Of a stretch of DNA of 64,000 nucleotides, positions 33,910 through 41,568 are shown in pieces. The notes under the pieces are model-generated. The model saw only the letters and a list, made by a program, of their open reading frames with translations. It was not told the DNA's origin and searched no databases. The DNA is taken from assembly GCF_026226615.1 (NCBI RefSeq), contig NZ_JAJAPB010000007.1, positions 1 to 64,000 on the forward strand, in the 5' to 3' direction. Made by a program: the position numbers and the translations under genes. Numbering within the stretch: the stretch's first letter is position 1; each line of letters begins with the position of its first letter. Source of the DNA: Geovibrio ferrireducens. Its GTDB lineage: Bacteria; Chrysiogenota; Deferribacteres; Deferribacterales; Geovibrionaceae.

Positions 33910-35351
33910 TAATCCTCATCTTTACCGCTCAGGTTGTAAAACCTGACTTTGTCGTTCTTCTTCATTTTGTGCATACCGAAAACGGAGGGCTCAAGCTTAC
34001 GTATTTCAGCCATTATGCGGCGGCGGCCCTTCTTCGGTTCGTACATAACTTCGTAAGCATCAAGCATTGTATTTTGTGTGAGCTTCCCTGCTTTAAGCTG
34101 CTTTTCGAGATCGTAATAAAGCTGTGTCCTCTCTTCCAGAATCTCATCAAAGAAGAGCATATCGCGCTGGAGCAGAGCGTTGATGAACATGATGGTCTGG
34201 CTGTTCGTAGCGTCGACTATCGCCGCTTTCTCCGGCGTATCAAGAGCAGAGTTATAGATCTTCCAGTCAACCTCGTACCAACGCAGCATAGCGGCGAAAT
34301 CAGAAAGCTCCGCGGCGATGGCGGCGCGGGTTTCCTCAATGTCCCATCCCAATTTTTTCAGTGCTTTGCCTGTCCGCAGGACTGTAAAACGGCGGTCGGA
34401 GGGTTCGATCTCGATCGGGAACGCTTCGTTTGATGTGATTAATATGTTGCCGTAAACCCTGACTTCTCCGGCTTCGCGGTGCTTGCGCTCAACCTGCACA
34501 AATGAGTCCGTAACAAGCTGCTTGAGAAAGTTCTTTATGTTCTTCCTGGCTTTCATATCCACGGCGATTTCGTTCAGGTTAAAAAAGAGGGTTTCGGCAA
34601 CCCAGTTTTTGAACTGGTTTTCAAGCCTTTCGCCGTCCACTACAACGCAGTAACGCTTGCCGAAAAGCGGAGTGAGCACCTCCGAGAAAAACAAGCCCTT
34701 TCCTGAGCCCTGTTCGCCTTTGAGAACGAGCGAAACCTGACTTTTGCGGAGTGTCTGAAAAAAGCCCGCGAGCCAGTTTATCATCCACGTGACATGGGCT
34801 CCGTCGTTATTACAGAGGTTCTCTATCAGTTTGATAATAGTCTCTGGCGTTCTGTGCTTAGTATTGCCTGAAGCCAGATACTCAGTCGGCGCGAAGGCCG
34901 TTCGGTAGTAGTTGTCGTTCTCGATATAGAACTCGGAGAGCGCAAACGGAGTAAATTTGTCTTTTACGCCGAGGATCTGATCCGGTGTCACATCCGGCTT
35001 TGAAACGTTGTCGCCGCTACCAACGGCTTTAAACAGCCTCACTTTGGGCAGATCAAGAAAGTTAGCGAGCCTGTTCTGTGCTTTGGCATCGCTCTCAAAT
35101 ACGACAACATCTTCATCAACGTGCGAGCGAAAAGCCACCGCGCCGGAATAATCCATCCAGAGTGCGCCTCCTTTTTTTTCTATCATGTCAAGCAGTTCGT
35201 TTTTAACGTCAGGCTTACGCCAATTGTTACGCTTGAACTGTGAATAGTCGATGACGGCATCTTCCGCAGGACGCTCAAGCTTCCGCTTTTCTTCAAGCGG
35301 GAGAAAAGCTTCATTAAGTTTATGCTTAGCGGGCCGTTTCTTAGCACTCAT
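33909..35351 (-). CDS. SF3-type replicative helicase (DUF5906, NrS-1-like)
   Basis: 480 aa from the ATG at 35351. An N-terminal domain (about 60-160) leads to the SF3 ATPase: NWLAGFFQTLRKS, Walker A GEQGSGKG (212-219), LFFNLNEIA (Walker B region), GNILITSN (motif C) and SDRRFTVLRTGKAL. Residues 384-480 form a separate C-terminal domain ending in KMKKNDKVRFYNL. It should unwind DNA with the primase encoded directly upstream. A diverged split relative lies at 39980-41568. Confidence 0.85.
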   Translation of the reverse strand: MSAKKRPAKHKLNEAFLPLEEKRKLERPAEDAVIDYSQFKRNNWRKPDVKNELLDMIEKKGGALWMDYSGAVAFRSHVDEDVVVFESDAKAQNRLANFLDLPKVRLFKAVGSGDNVSKPDVTPDQILGVKDKFTPFALSEFYIENDNYYRTAFAPTEYLASGNTKHRTPETIIKLIENLCNNDGAHVTWMINWLAGFFQTLRKSQVSLVLKGEQGSGKGLFFSEVLTPLFGKRYCVVVDGERLENQFKNWVAETLFFNLNEIAVDMKARKNIKNFLKQLVTDSFVQVERKHREAGEVRVYGNILITSNEAFPIEIEPSDRRFTVLRTGKALKKLGWDIEETRAAIAAELSDFAAMLRWYEVDWKIYNSALDTPEKAAIVDATNSQTIMFINALLQRDMLFFDEILEERTQLYYDLEKQLKAGKLTQNTMLDAYEVMYEPKKGRRRIMAEIRKLEPSVFGMHKMKKNDKVRFYNLSGKDED

Positions 35352-35574
35352 CAGCAACACGCAGGACGAAATTTTTTATAACGCTTTCAACGCTTTCGCC
35401 GCGTTTTGCGCAGTATGCGGACATCGTTTCAAAAGTACGGACATGTGATGTGTCCGTTACATCCGCGGGAGAGAATGAGTATGTTTTTTTATTGTGATAA
35501 GCAGTGAGATCATCGCCCTGCCGCTCAACTACAAGGTCTTTCTCATCAATCAAAGTTTCAAAATTAACGAACAT
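35341..35574 (-). CDS. Unknown 77-aa protein between primase and helicase
   Basis: MFVNFETLIDEKDLVVERQG, then a helix with AYCAKRGESVESVIKNFVL. No family recognised. It overlaps the primase gene by 11 bases and the helicase gene by 11, so it belongs to the replication operon and may be an adaptor. Confidence 0.55.
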   Translation of the reverse strand: MFVNFETLIDEKDLVVERQGDDLTAYHNKKTYSFSPADVTDTSHVRTFETMSAYCAKRGESVESVIKNFVLRVADEC

Positions 35575-36445
35575 GCCCTTTATCCCTCTCTTTGCACATA
35601 AACTTGAAATAGCCGCACCCTGAACACTTTACAAACAACTGCCCGCTCTCGTTCGACCTGCCGATAAAAGCAGACGGGTTCCGATCGGGGTGGGCAGGAT
35701 TCGGGCAATGACACGCTGCGGTCTCGTTCGGTTGCAGATAATCAAAGTCAGAAAAAGCAAAATAGCCTTTCTTTGTCTGAATAAGCGTGTCCGCTGCGAG
35801 CTCATTTTCAAGCAGCATCGACTCACCGCCTGAATACTGCCGCTTTGGTTTGCTTTTGCTTTTTGCGTTCTGGGCAATCTCGGCTGCCTTCGCCTTGGCT
35901 CGTTCGAGATGCCATGCGCGGAAGTTAGCCACAAGGCGCTCAGTCTCCAGAACCAAACCCGTCTCAACATATTCATAGATCTGATTAGGGTTCGGAAAAT
36001 ACATCCGGACAGTGTCTTTTGTCTTGGTGTCAATCTGGTCTGAAAGCCCTGTGAGCTCTGAAAAATAGATATAGAAATCATGGTATTCCGCAGCCGTGAC
36101 AGAGAGCCCCGCAGAGAGGGGGATTATCAGACGGTAGCGGTCACACGGCGGCTTTGCTGATTCGCCTTCGCCTTTCTGCTTCTGGTGATTCCGGCTTGTC
36201 GTGATAAAGCACGAAATCTCGAAATCCTCAAAACGCTCTTTTGTTTCGTCCATCGGGGTTCCATCGTCGAAATCGTACATAAGCACGTTCGTAAAACCTT
36301 GAAGCTTTGAGCCGAGGCGATAGCCGTTTTCGCAGATAGCCGCTGAATAGTTATAACGCTGAGTGAGCAGGTGCAAACGGCGGAACGGGACGGTTACGGG
36401 CTTGTAACCTTCTGTTATATGGTTGCCGATTGCCAGCGTTATCAT
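35564..36445 (-). CDS. PrimPol-type primase with zinc ribbon
   Basis: 293 aa starting MITLAIGNHITEGYKPV at 36445, just after the stop of the gene before. AEP motifs: I is NVLMYDFDDG (Asp58, Asp60), II is TTSRNHQ (Ser84, His87), III is DRYRLIIPL, followed by DTKTKDTVRMYFP. The C-terminus has a CHCPNPAHPDRNPSAF...CSGCG primase zinc ribbon (245-277). It should start DNA synthesis on single strands. In phage NrS-1 primase-polymerase and SF3 helicase are one protein; here they are separate genes. Confidence 0.82.
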   Translation of the reverse strand: MITLAIGNHITEGYKPVTVPFRRLHLLTQRYNYSAAICENGYRLGSKLQGFTNVLMYDFDDGTPMDETKERFEDFEISCFITTSRNHQKQKGEGESAKPPCDRYRLIIPLSAGLSVTAAEYHDFYIYFSELTGLSDQIDTKTKDTVRMYFPNPNQIYEYVETGLVLETERLVANFRAWHLERAKAKAAEIAQNAKSKSKPKRQYSGGESMLLENELAADTLIQTKKGYFAFSDFDYLQPNETAACHCPNPAHPDRNPSAFIGRSNESGQLFVKCSGCGYFKFMCKERDKGHVR

Positions 36446-36449
36446 GCGT

Positions 36450-36644
36450 TTACCCTTTGAACCCAAGAGTGCGGGCATCTTCAACGGACACTATCACGCC
36501 GCCGAGCCCGCCTTTAAGTTTATAACAACTGCTTGTGCCGCAGTAGACTGCAACTTCAGCCGCGCCGGGCTTGCCCAGAAAGGTTTTCTTGTCAGGGCAT
36601 CCGGAGCAGATCTGTACTATTTTGGGATCACTTTGTTTCGTCAT
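36450..36644 (-). CDS. Small Cys4 protein of replication operon
   Basis: 64 aa starting MTKQSDPKIVQICSGCPDKK with a later CGTSSC pair, a likely zinc site. AAGGTG precedes the ATG, which lies in the end of the gene before. Function unknown; possibly a nucleic-acid-binding accessory of the primase. Confidence 0.6.
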   Translation of the reverse strand: MTKQSDPKIVQICSGCPDKKTFLGKPGAAEVAVYCGTSSCYKLKGGLGGVIVSVEDARTLGFKG

Positions 36645-37272
36645 CTGATTCACCTTTATTTATAGGTACTAGCATGAGATCATATTCACTCGTGACTATG
36701 ATGTACGGGCTTGAGTCATCTGTGTATTTGAGCCAAAGAACACCGCGCACAAGGCGGAACAGGTTGAAATGCACCGGGTTAACATAGACCCCCGCTTTTG
36801 TGGTTATTTCGTAAAGCGGAACATCTTTAACCCCTTCTATCTCTTTCCAGTTCTTTGAAAAAACATTCAGGGTAGTGGTAAGTTTTTTCTCCGGCTCGTA
36901 TGAATCGAAGATAACGTCATTGTTGATAGAGAGTGTTGAGAAGAACTTGCCTGTGTTCTCTTCGTATCTGCGGAAAACACAAGTCAGATCTCTGTTTTTG
37001 AACACCTTTTTTGCTGAAAAAAGAATGTCGGCTTTAACACAGAAAGACTCCGACTCTTCGAGGTCTTCAAAGCCTTCGAGATTAAAGCGGATCAGCGCGT
37101 TCGCGGCGCACAAAAAACCTTGATCTTTTATGAAGTAGATATAATGATACCGCTCCTCGGCGAGTTTTTGACCGAGCTTGCGCACCTCTTTCAGCACTTC
37201 AAGAGTGTGCAGTTCAATTTTGAGCTTAGTCTCATAAACAAGGCAAGGCTGTTTGATCAGTGCGACAGACAT
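36628..37272 (-). CDS. Unknown replication-linked protein, possible clamp-like fold
   Basis: 214 aa from the ATG at 37272 (AAGGAG at 9 bases). Alternating strands and helices with KIELHTLEVLKEVRKLGQKL, FIKDQGFLCAANALIRFNLE and a C-terminal SSPYIIVTSEYDLMLVPIN. The last part resembles the end of a sliding clamp domain. Placement between SSB/methylase and PrimPol fits, but at 214 aa it would hold fewer domains than beta clamp. Low certainty. Confidence 0.5.
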   Translation of the reverse strand: MSVALIKQPCLVYETKLKIELHTLEVLKEVRKLGQKLAEERYHYIYFIKDQGFLCAANALIRFNLEGFEDLEESESFCVKADILFSAKKVFKNRDLTCVFRRYEENTGKFFSTLSINNDVIFDSYEPEKKLTTTLNVFSKNWKEIEGVKDVPLYEITTKAGVYVNPVHFNLFRLVRGVLWLKYTDDSSPYIIVTSEYDLMLVPINKGESDDETK

Positions 37273-37751
37273 GACAAGGTCTCCTTGTTGTACTCTGCCG
37301 ACGGCTTTATCGGTATAGTCGGCAATATGTGCTGAAAACGGCTCCATTCGACTATTGCGCTGCACACGTTGCTTTCTTTTCGCACGTTACCTTCGGCATC
37401 TATAAACCAGATTCGCCCCTTGAGGAAAACATGAGAGGCGTTCTCACAATCAAGCACATATTCATGAAACCACTTTGTATCAGTGCTTGCGGGAATAAGC
37501 CCGACAACGCGTTCGCAGTGCGGATGCTGTATCTCATCAATTGCCTTTTTTAGCCATTCGCCGACTTTGCGTCCGTAAGGCGGGTTCTGGAAAACCCTGC
37601 CATACCACGGTTTAGTCAAGCCGTTGTCCGCTTCTGTATAAAAACTGGCACATTTCGCATTCTGCGGGTTTGCCGCCGCGTCGAGCGTGAACTTATAATA
37701 GCTGTCAAGGTGGCGGAATAATGACCAAGGAGTCTCCCAAAAAATACTCAT
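37257..37751 (-). CDS. Phage N6-adenine methyltransferase (Dam, PF05869 type)
   Basis: 164 aa. WETPWSLFRHLDSYYKFTLDAAANPQNAKC, VFQNPPYGRKVGEWLKKAID (catalytic NPPY), LIPASTDTKWFHEYV and GRIWFIDAEGN are the full signature of this small phage enzyme. It modifies adenine in newly made phage DNA, directly next to the replication genes. Confidence 0.93.
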   Translation of the reverse strand: MSIFWETPWSLFRHLDSYYKFTLDAAANPQNAKCASFYTEADNGLTKPWYGRVFQNPPYGRKVGEWLKKAIDEIQHPHCERVVGLIPASTDTKWFHEYVLDCENASHVFLKGRIWFIDAEGNVRKESNVCSAIVEWSRFQHILPTIPIKPSAEYNKETLSCLSH

Positions 37752-37760
37752 CAATCCTCC

Positions 37761-38147
37761 CTAAAACGGTATGTCGTCTTCGCTGAAATCGTCAGAGGCG
37801 GCGGGTGTTTCCGGTTGCTTCCCGTCTTTCCGCACACTCACGAACTGGATGTTTGAGGCAATAACTTCATGCTTGCTGCGCTTCTGCCCTTCCTGCTCCC
37901 AGATATTCTGCGAGAGGCGGCCTTCAACGAGAAGAGGCATACCTTTCGTGAGGTATTCCCCGAAAACCTCACCGAGCTTGCCAAAAGCCACAATGTCGAT
38001 GAACATTGTTTCCTCTTTGTCTTTGTTTCTCTTGCTGTTCACCGCAAGACCGAACTTTGCGACTGCTAAATCGTTGCCGGGAATGTATCTTACTTCGGGA
38101 TTGCGCGTAAGATTTCCGAGCAGCACTACTTTGTTAAAAAAGCCCAT
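37761..38147 (-). CDS. ssb: Single-stranded DNA-binding protein
   Basis: 128 aa. MGFFNKVVLLGNLTRNPEVR, TMFIDIVAFGKLGEVFGEYL and the C-terminal acidic tip DDIPF are typical of bacterial SSB. The tip recruits replication partners. First enzyme gene of the replication block. Confidence 0.95.
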   Translation of the reverse strand: MGFFNKVVLLGNLTRNPEVRYIPGNDLAVAKFGLAVNSKRNKDKEETMFIDIVAFGKLGEVFGEYLTKGMPLLVEGRLSQNIWEQEGQKRSKHEVIASNIQFVSVRKDGKQPETPAASDDFSEDDIPF

Positions 38148-38149
38148 AA

Positions 38150-38230
38150 CTATTTCCTAAGCCACAGGGCGAGCAGATAAACTATCACCCCGCTAATTAT
38201 TGCAATTACCATGTTTGCGAAACCGCTCAT
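38150..38230 (-). CDS. 26-aa membrane mini-protein
   Basis: ATG at 38230 with AGGAAG 7 bases upstream. Product MSGFANMVIAIISGVIVYLL followed by ALWLRK: one membrane helix with a basic end. It resembles in shape small holin-like or type I toxin peptides. It ends 3 bases before the ssb start and may carry the ssb ribosome binding site. Confidence 0.5.
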   Translation of the reverse strand: MSGFANMVIAIISGVIVYLLALWLRK

Positions 38231-38373
38231 TTGACTTCCTAAATACTCAAATTCTGAAAACTCAGGAAAGCCCCCCGCCCCCGCGGGGAACTTTGTTAAA
38301 CTGCCCTTTTTTCGGGTTTCATGCGCGTATAATCTTTCCGATAAACAGCCTCCTTGTCCGAGCGCTTATGTAA

Positions 38374-38469
38374 TTAGCCGCATGCAGAACAGCCGCAATA
38401 AGGGCATGTCCAGCATCAGGAATCGTGGTTAACATCGGCCCCGCATTCGGGGCATTTTTCAACTGTCAT
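38374..38469 (-). pseudogene. Tiny zinc-finger gene interrupted by in-frame TGA
   Basis: ATG at 38469 overlaps the stop of the HTH gene before (ATGA). The frame reads MTVEKCPECGADVNHDS, TGA (38416-38418), CWTCPYCGCSACG, TAA. The two CxxC halves together would make a normal zinc ribbon, in which a Gly usually precedes the third Cys; TGA is one base from GGA. Either a nonsense mutation, or readthrough or selenocysteine decoding; I see no convincing SECIS hairpin. Confidence 0.5.
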
Positions 38470-38792
38470 AGGATTCTCCCGTTGTCGTCTGTGACGCGCT
38501 GTTTATTTTCGGCGACAAAACGCCTTACATCGCCAAACAGATACCGCGCAGCCCCGCCGATTTTGATAAAAGGCAGATTCTTCCTGCCGCTGCGCCACTG
38601 TTGCAGAGTCTTAGGCTTGATGCCTGTGTACTCTGCGACTTGTTCTTCGTTGAGCAGAGTGTCATCGCTGTAGCGGGCTTTCTGAACCTCGGCGCTGACA
38701 CGGACAAGCTGACCGATGCGGTCCTCAAGCTCAGCGACAAGCGGCGCTACTGCGGCTTTAACTGCGGACTGTATCTGTTCTTCAAGGCTCAT
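38466..38792 (-). CDS. Excisionase-like HTH protein with N-terminal helix
   Basis: 108 aa. An N-terminal helix (EEQIQSAVKAAVAPLVAELE) may oligomerise. Then LLNEEQVAEYTGIKPKTLQQ, WRSGRKNLPFIKIGGAARYL and DVRRFVAE form the winged helix of AlpA/excisionase family. It may be an excisionase or regulator in the early operon. Confidence 0.75.
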   Translation of the reverse strand: MSLEEQIQSAVKAAVAPLVAELEDRIGQLVRVSAEVQKARYSDDTLLNEEQVAEYTGIKPKTLQQWRSGRKNLPFIKIGGAARYLFGDVRRFVAENKQRVTDDNGRIL

Positions 38793-38980
38793 TCTACTGT
38801 CCTTATCCCTGTGATTTTGATTCCCCTGCCCTGATAAGCCGCCCTGTATTTCTCATACATGCGGGTTTTAGCTTCGGGTAGAGAGCTTGCATTGCAACTG
38901 CCCGGCACTTTGCCGATCAGTTTCTTATTTGCGAAAACCAGAACTGTTGCTGTGAAACGTATTCCTTCTTCCGCGCTCAT
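38789..38980 (-). CDS. Unknown 63-aa early protein
   Basis: Starts MSAEEGIRFTATVLVFANKK at 38980 in an ATGA overlap with the gene before. A small alpha/beta protein with a basic C-terminus (RGIKITGIRTVE). No family recognised. Confidence 0.55.
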   Translation of the reverse strand: MSAEEGIRFTATVLVFANKKLIGKVPGSCNASSLPEAKTRMYEKYRAAYQGRGIKITGIRTVE

Positions 38981-39432
38981 TTCTGCACCACCTCTGTCAA
39001 GTGTCTTACAAGCTCCTGCGCGCACAGCGCCAACGGGCCCAGAGACATAAGAATCTCCCGCGCTTCGTGCTTTGATATATCAATCCCCTTTTCGCTGTCG
39101 GGGCGGACGGACATTGTTACGCTTGATACAACACCTCCGAAATCTTTTGATAAATCAGATAATTGCGACAACACGTGGGCGGCGTTTGATGTTACTTCGG
39201 GCACACGGACAAAAACCCCGCCCGCTTCTTTACATATCATGCTCATTGTTTCATCAAGATGCGCCGCACCGAGAAGTTTCAGCACACTCGGAAAGGGGGG
39301 TATGCTCTGCATCGGGTAGTTCTCCACGGTCTTCGGGCTCACGTGTATCTCTTTAGCTATCTGAGCATTGCTCCATCCGTGACGGTTTTTAAGCTCCCAC
39401 ATCATCGTGCGTATTATTTTCTGAGCTTCCAT
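38977..39432 (-). CDS. CII-like HTH regulator (CP76 family)
   Basis: 151 aa. RHGWSNAQIAKEIHVSPKTV is the helix-turn-helix, and the region LLGAAHLDETMSMICKEAGG and C-terminal helices fit phage regulatory protein CII of the CP76 type. It likely controls the choice between lysis and lysogeny or the early operon. Confidence 0.7.
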   Translation of the reverse strand: MEAQKIIRTMMWELKNRHGWSNAQIAKEIHVSPKTVENYPMQSIPPFPSVLKLLGAAHLDETMSMICKEAGGVFVRVPEVTSNAAHVLSQLSDLSKDFGGVVSSVTMSVRPDSEKGIDISKHEAREILMSLGPLALCAQELVRHLTEVVQK

Positions 39433-39551
39433 TATTCGCCCTCCTCAACTATCCGGCAGCCTTTCCAGTGCGGCTGTCCGTTTATGTCGCGCACGTCGAG
39501 AAAGCCATGTGCGCTTTTCCTGAAAATGAAATTCCATAGCCTTTTCATCAT
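39432..39551 (-). CDS. 39-aa early mini-protein
   Basis: Starts MMKRLWNFIFRKSAHGFLDV at 39551 with GGAGGGAG upstream and ends ...GCRIVEEGE in a TAATG junction with the CII-like gene. A basic amphipathic N-terminus. Tight coupling on both sides supports it being translated. Confidence 0.5.
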   Translation of the reverse strand: MMKRLWNFIFRKSAHGFLDVRDINGQPHWKGCRIVEEGE

Positions 39552-39772
39552 GCCGACTCCCTCCCCTCTCTGATTAACTGCTCAACAACTGCGTCGAGTT
39601 CATCACTGTCATAGAGCCCAGCAAAATAGCGGCTCACAACGCTGCGTGACGCGCCGGAAACCCTCACTACATCCGCCTGTTTCAGACGGAGGCTGTCCAA
39701 TTCCTCAAGTTTGCGGATGCGAGAACGCAGAACCGGCAGCCTGTCTTTTATGCCTTTTGCAAGCTTGCTCAT
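39548..39772 (-). CDS. Small HTH protein
   Basis: 74 aa. A basic helix (RLPVLRSRIRKLEELDSLRL) then KQADVVRVSGASRSVVSRYFAG, a clear helix-turn-helix, and an acidic tail. Early regulator of unknown target. Confidence 0.65.
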   Translation of the reverse strand: MSKLAKGIKDRLPVLRSRIRKLEELDSLRLKQADVVRVSGASRSVVSRYFAGLYDSDELDAVVEQLIREGRESA

Positions 39773-39773
39773 T

Positions 39774-39974
39774 TCAAACTCCGCTCATAGTGAAGAAACG
39801 TTTAGCACGAGGGCTTTTTTCAAACACGTCAAAGACGGTCTGGTTAAAATCATCAAAACTAAGCGAGGAGAATTCCGGCGTTTCTTTCACCGCTTTGATA
39901 ACATCAGTGGGCAAAAACGCCGGGTTCTCGGCTGACAGTCTTTCGAAAATCGCCTTTTTATATTCTTCACTCAT
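39774..39974 (-). CDS. Unknown 66-aa early protein
   Basis: Helical protein (MSEEYKKAIFERLSAENPAF, VIKAVKETPEFSSLSFDDFN). No motif recognised. In the early operon, 5 bases after the antirepressor-type fusion gene. Confidence 0.5.
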   Translation of the reverse strand: MSEEYKKAIFERLSAENPAFLPTDVIKAVKETPEFSSLSFDDFNQTVFDVFEKSPRAKRFFTMSGV

Positions 39975-39979
39975 GGTCT

Positions 39980-40771
39980 TTATTTCCTTTTTTCTCTCAG
40001 GCGGTAAAACCTGATCTTGTCGTTTTTCAGCACATCATTAAAAAAGCTGTTAGCAGCGCGGAGGGTTTTCAGTACGGACGGAGTACTGTAGTCACCGTCA
40101 AGCAGCATATTGCCGAACGAAGCTACAAGATCCGGCTGAGTGATGATCCCTTTAACGAAATTGGCTTTGATTGATGCGTAGAGTTCCGGGGAGTCCTTGA
40201 GAAGTGGTTCAAAATAAGAGAGGCGCATATTAAGCACAGCGCTGATGAAGAGCCCTGTTTCCTCTGTTTGCTGTTCGGCTGAGCTCTCGCTGATAACGTA
40301 CACGCCTATTTTCTTGAGAGTGTCTAATATTACTGTTCTGCGCTCGGCAGGGGGGAGCGGCGCTATAAGCTGGCGCACCTGACGCACGTAGGCGGTTTTA
40401 TCCTTCAGGGGAGCTTCCGCAAGCTGCTGAGGAGCGTTCATTTCGCCGATGATCAGATCCTCTGCGAAGTCACGGAACTTTTTAGCCCGTTCGCTGCGGA
40501 TGAAAAAGCCGAGGCGGATGATCCCTCTCTTTGTCCAGAGGGTTTTTTCATGTGCGATACCGCCCCTCGGATTAGCGTTGCAATTTGCAACGCTAATAAA
40601 ATGCTTTCCTTCGGTAAGTTCGTCGGCATGACGGAGAAGGTGACTTCTTATTGATTCAGGCTTACAACCGAACCCTGCCGCCACGGCTGCCGTGCCCATG
40701 AGGTATTCATGCTCTGCGGAAGGCTGAGCAACAAGCTCAGCCCCTTCAAAATGGATTATTTCGGCTTTCAT
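39980..40771 (-). CDS. Antirepressor-type domain fused to SF3-helicase C-terminal domain
   Basis: 263 aa. Residues 22-110 (MGTAAVAAGFGCKPESIRSH, TLWTKRGIIRLGFFIRSERA) resemble phage antirepressor/Bro-type domains. Residues 172-257 (TGLFISAVL, GIITQPDLVAS, LKNDKIRFYRL) align with residues 385-474 of the helicase at 33909 (QTIMFINALL, GKLTQNTMLDA, MKKNDKVRFYNL). It overlaps the split helicase gene by 4 bases (ATGA). So the pair 40768 plus 39980 together carries the parts of one helicase, with a regulatory domain inserted. Confidence 0.7.
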   Translation of the reverse strand: MKAEIIHFEGAELVAQPSAEHEYLMGTAAVAAGFGCKPESIRSHLLRHADELTEGKHFISVANCNANPRGGIAHEKTLWTKRGIIRLGFFIRSERAKKFRDFAEDLIIGEMNAPQQLAEAPLKDKTAYVRQVRQLIAPLPPAERRTVILDTLKKIGVYVISESSAEQQTEETGLFISAVLNMRLSYFEPLLKDSPELYASIKANFVKGIITQPDLVASFGNMLLDGDYSTPSVLKTLRAANSFFNDVLKNDKIRFYRLREKRK

Positions 40772-41568
40772 GACTGCACCGCCATAGCAGGGTGCTTGTC
40801 ATAGAGTTCAAGATCGATAGGAAACTGGAGAAGGTATTCTTTAAAGTCGTTATGCTCAACTTTGAGAGCTTTGATTAACCAGAAAGGATCGAAACCCGCT
40901 TGCCTTAATGCAGGACCGGTTTTAATAGGCATAACCCTGTGGACACCGATTGCCTCCTCAACTTCTTCACGAGGGGAATTTGTGGTGATAAAAACATTAC
41001 CTATTACCATGCATCGTTTATCCTCACGATACTTTTCCCAACACATAACACTGTCGCTTGTTATAAGCTCTTTTATGTGGTTGCGATCTCTTCCAGAACG
41101 AGGGAGATCTGGTAAGTAGAATAATGCTATTTCTTTCACCCTGCTTATCCGAAAATAAGCTAATGCATCGTCATCGTAGATCACTGCTTTGCCATAATAA
41201 AGATCCGATAAAATACATTCATAAAAGATGCTTTTACCTGAAGACTGAACACCGTGAAAACACAACGCGAGTGGGCAGCGTTTCCGTGTCTGATAAAACA
41301 CAGCCAGCCAGTTCATAACCCACTGAAAAGAGCTTTCATCACCATTACACAAGTGCATGATAAAGCGGCGGGTTTCAGATGTTTCAAAATTAAAAGGTTT
41401 GTCACTGGTGCTTTCTGTGCCTGTACGCTTAGCCATATCCACTTCAAGGGAATACTGCCCTGAACCGGAATGAAGCACATTGATATAGTCCCCGTTAAGT
41501 ATGCCGAGCCTTTCCGCTTCATCTGCTTCAAGCAGAAGTGTTACTTTTCTTTCAGCCATTTTTTCCAT
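40768..41568 (-). CDS. Second SF3 helicase ATPase, lacking C-terminal domain
   Basis: 266 aa. Aligns with the ATPase part of the helicase at 33909: LCNGDESSFQWVMNWLAVFY, Walker A GVQSSGKS (106-113), ALFYLPDL, GNVFITTN and HRVMPIKTGPAL. It lacks the N-terminal extension and ends where the C-terminal domain should begin; that domain is on the next protein. It may form a hetero-oligomer with it, or act as regulator of the main helicase. Function inferred. Confidence 0.75.
   Translation of the reverse strand: MEKMAERKVTLLLEADEAERLGILNGDYINVLHSGSGQYSLEVDMAKRTGTESTSDKPFNFETSETRRFIMHLCNGDESSFQWVMNWLAVFYQTRKRCPLALCFHGVQSSGKSIFYECILSDLYYGKAVIYDDDALAYFRISRVKEIALFYLPDLPRSGRDRNHIKELITSDSVMCWEKYREDKRCMVIGNVFITTNSPREEVEEAIGVHRVMPIKTGPALRQAGFDPFWLIKALKVEHNDFKEYLLQFPIDLELYDKHPAMAVQS

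Noticed and set aside
38374-38469. Selenocysteine insertion as first explanation of the TGA
   Set aside because: No convincing SECIS stem-loop right after the TGA and a one-base change from Gly explains it; kept only as an open option.
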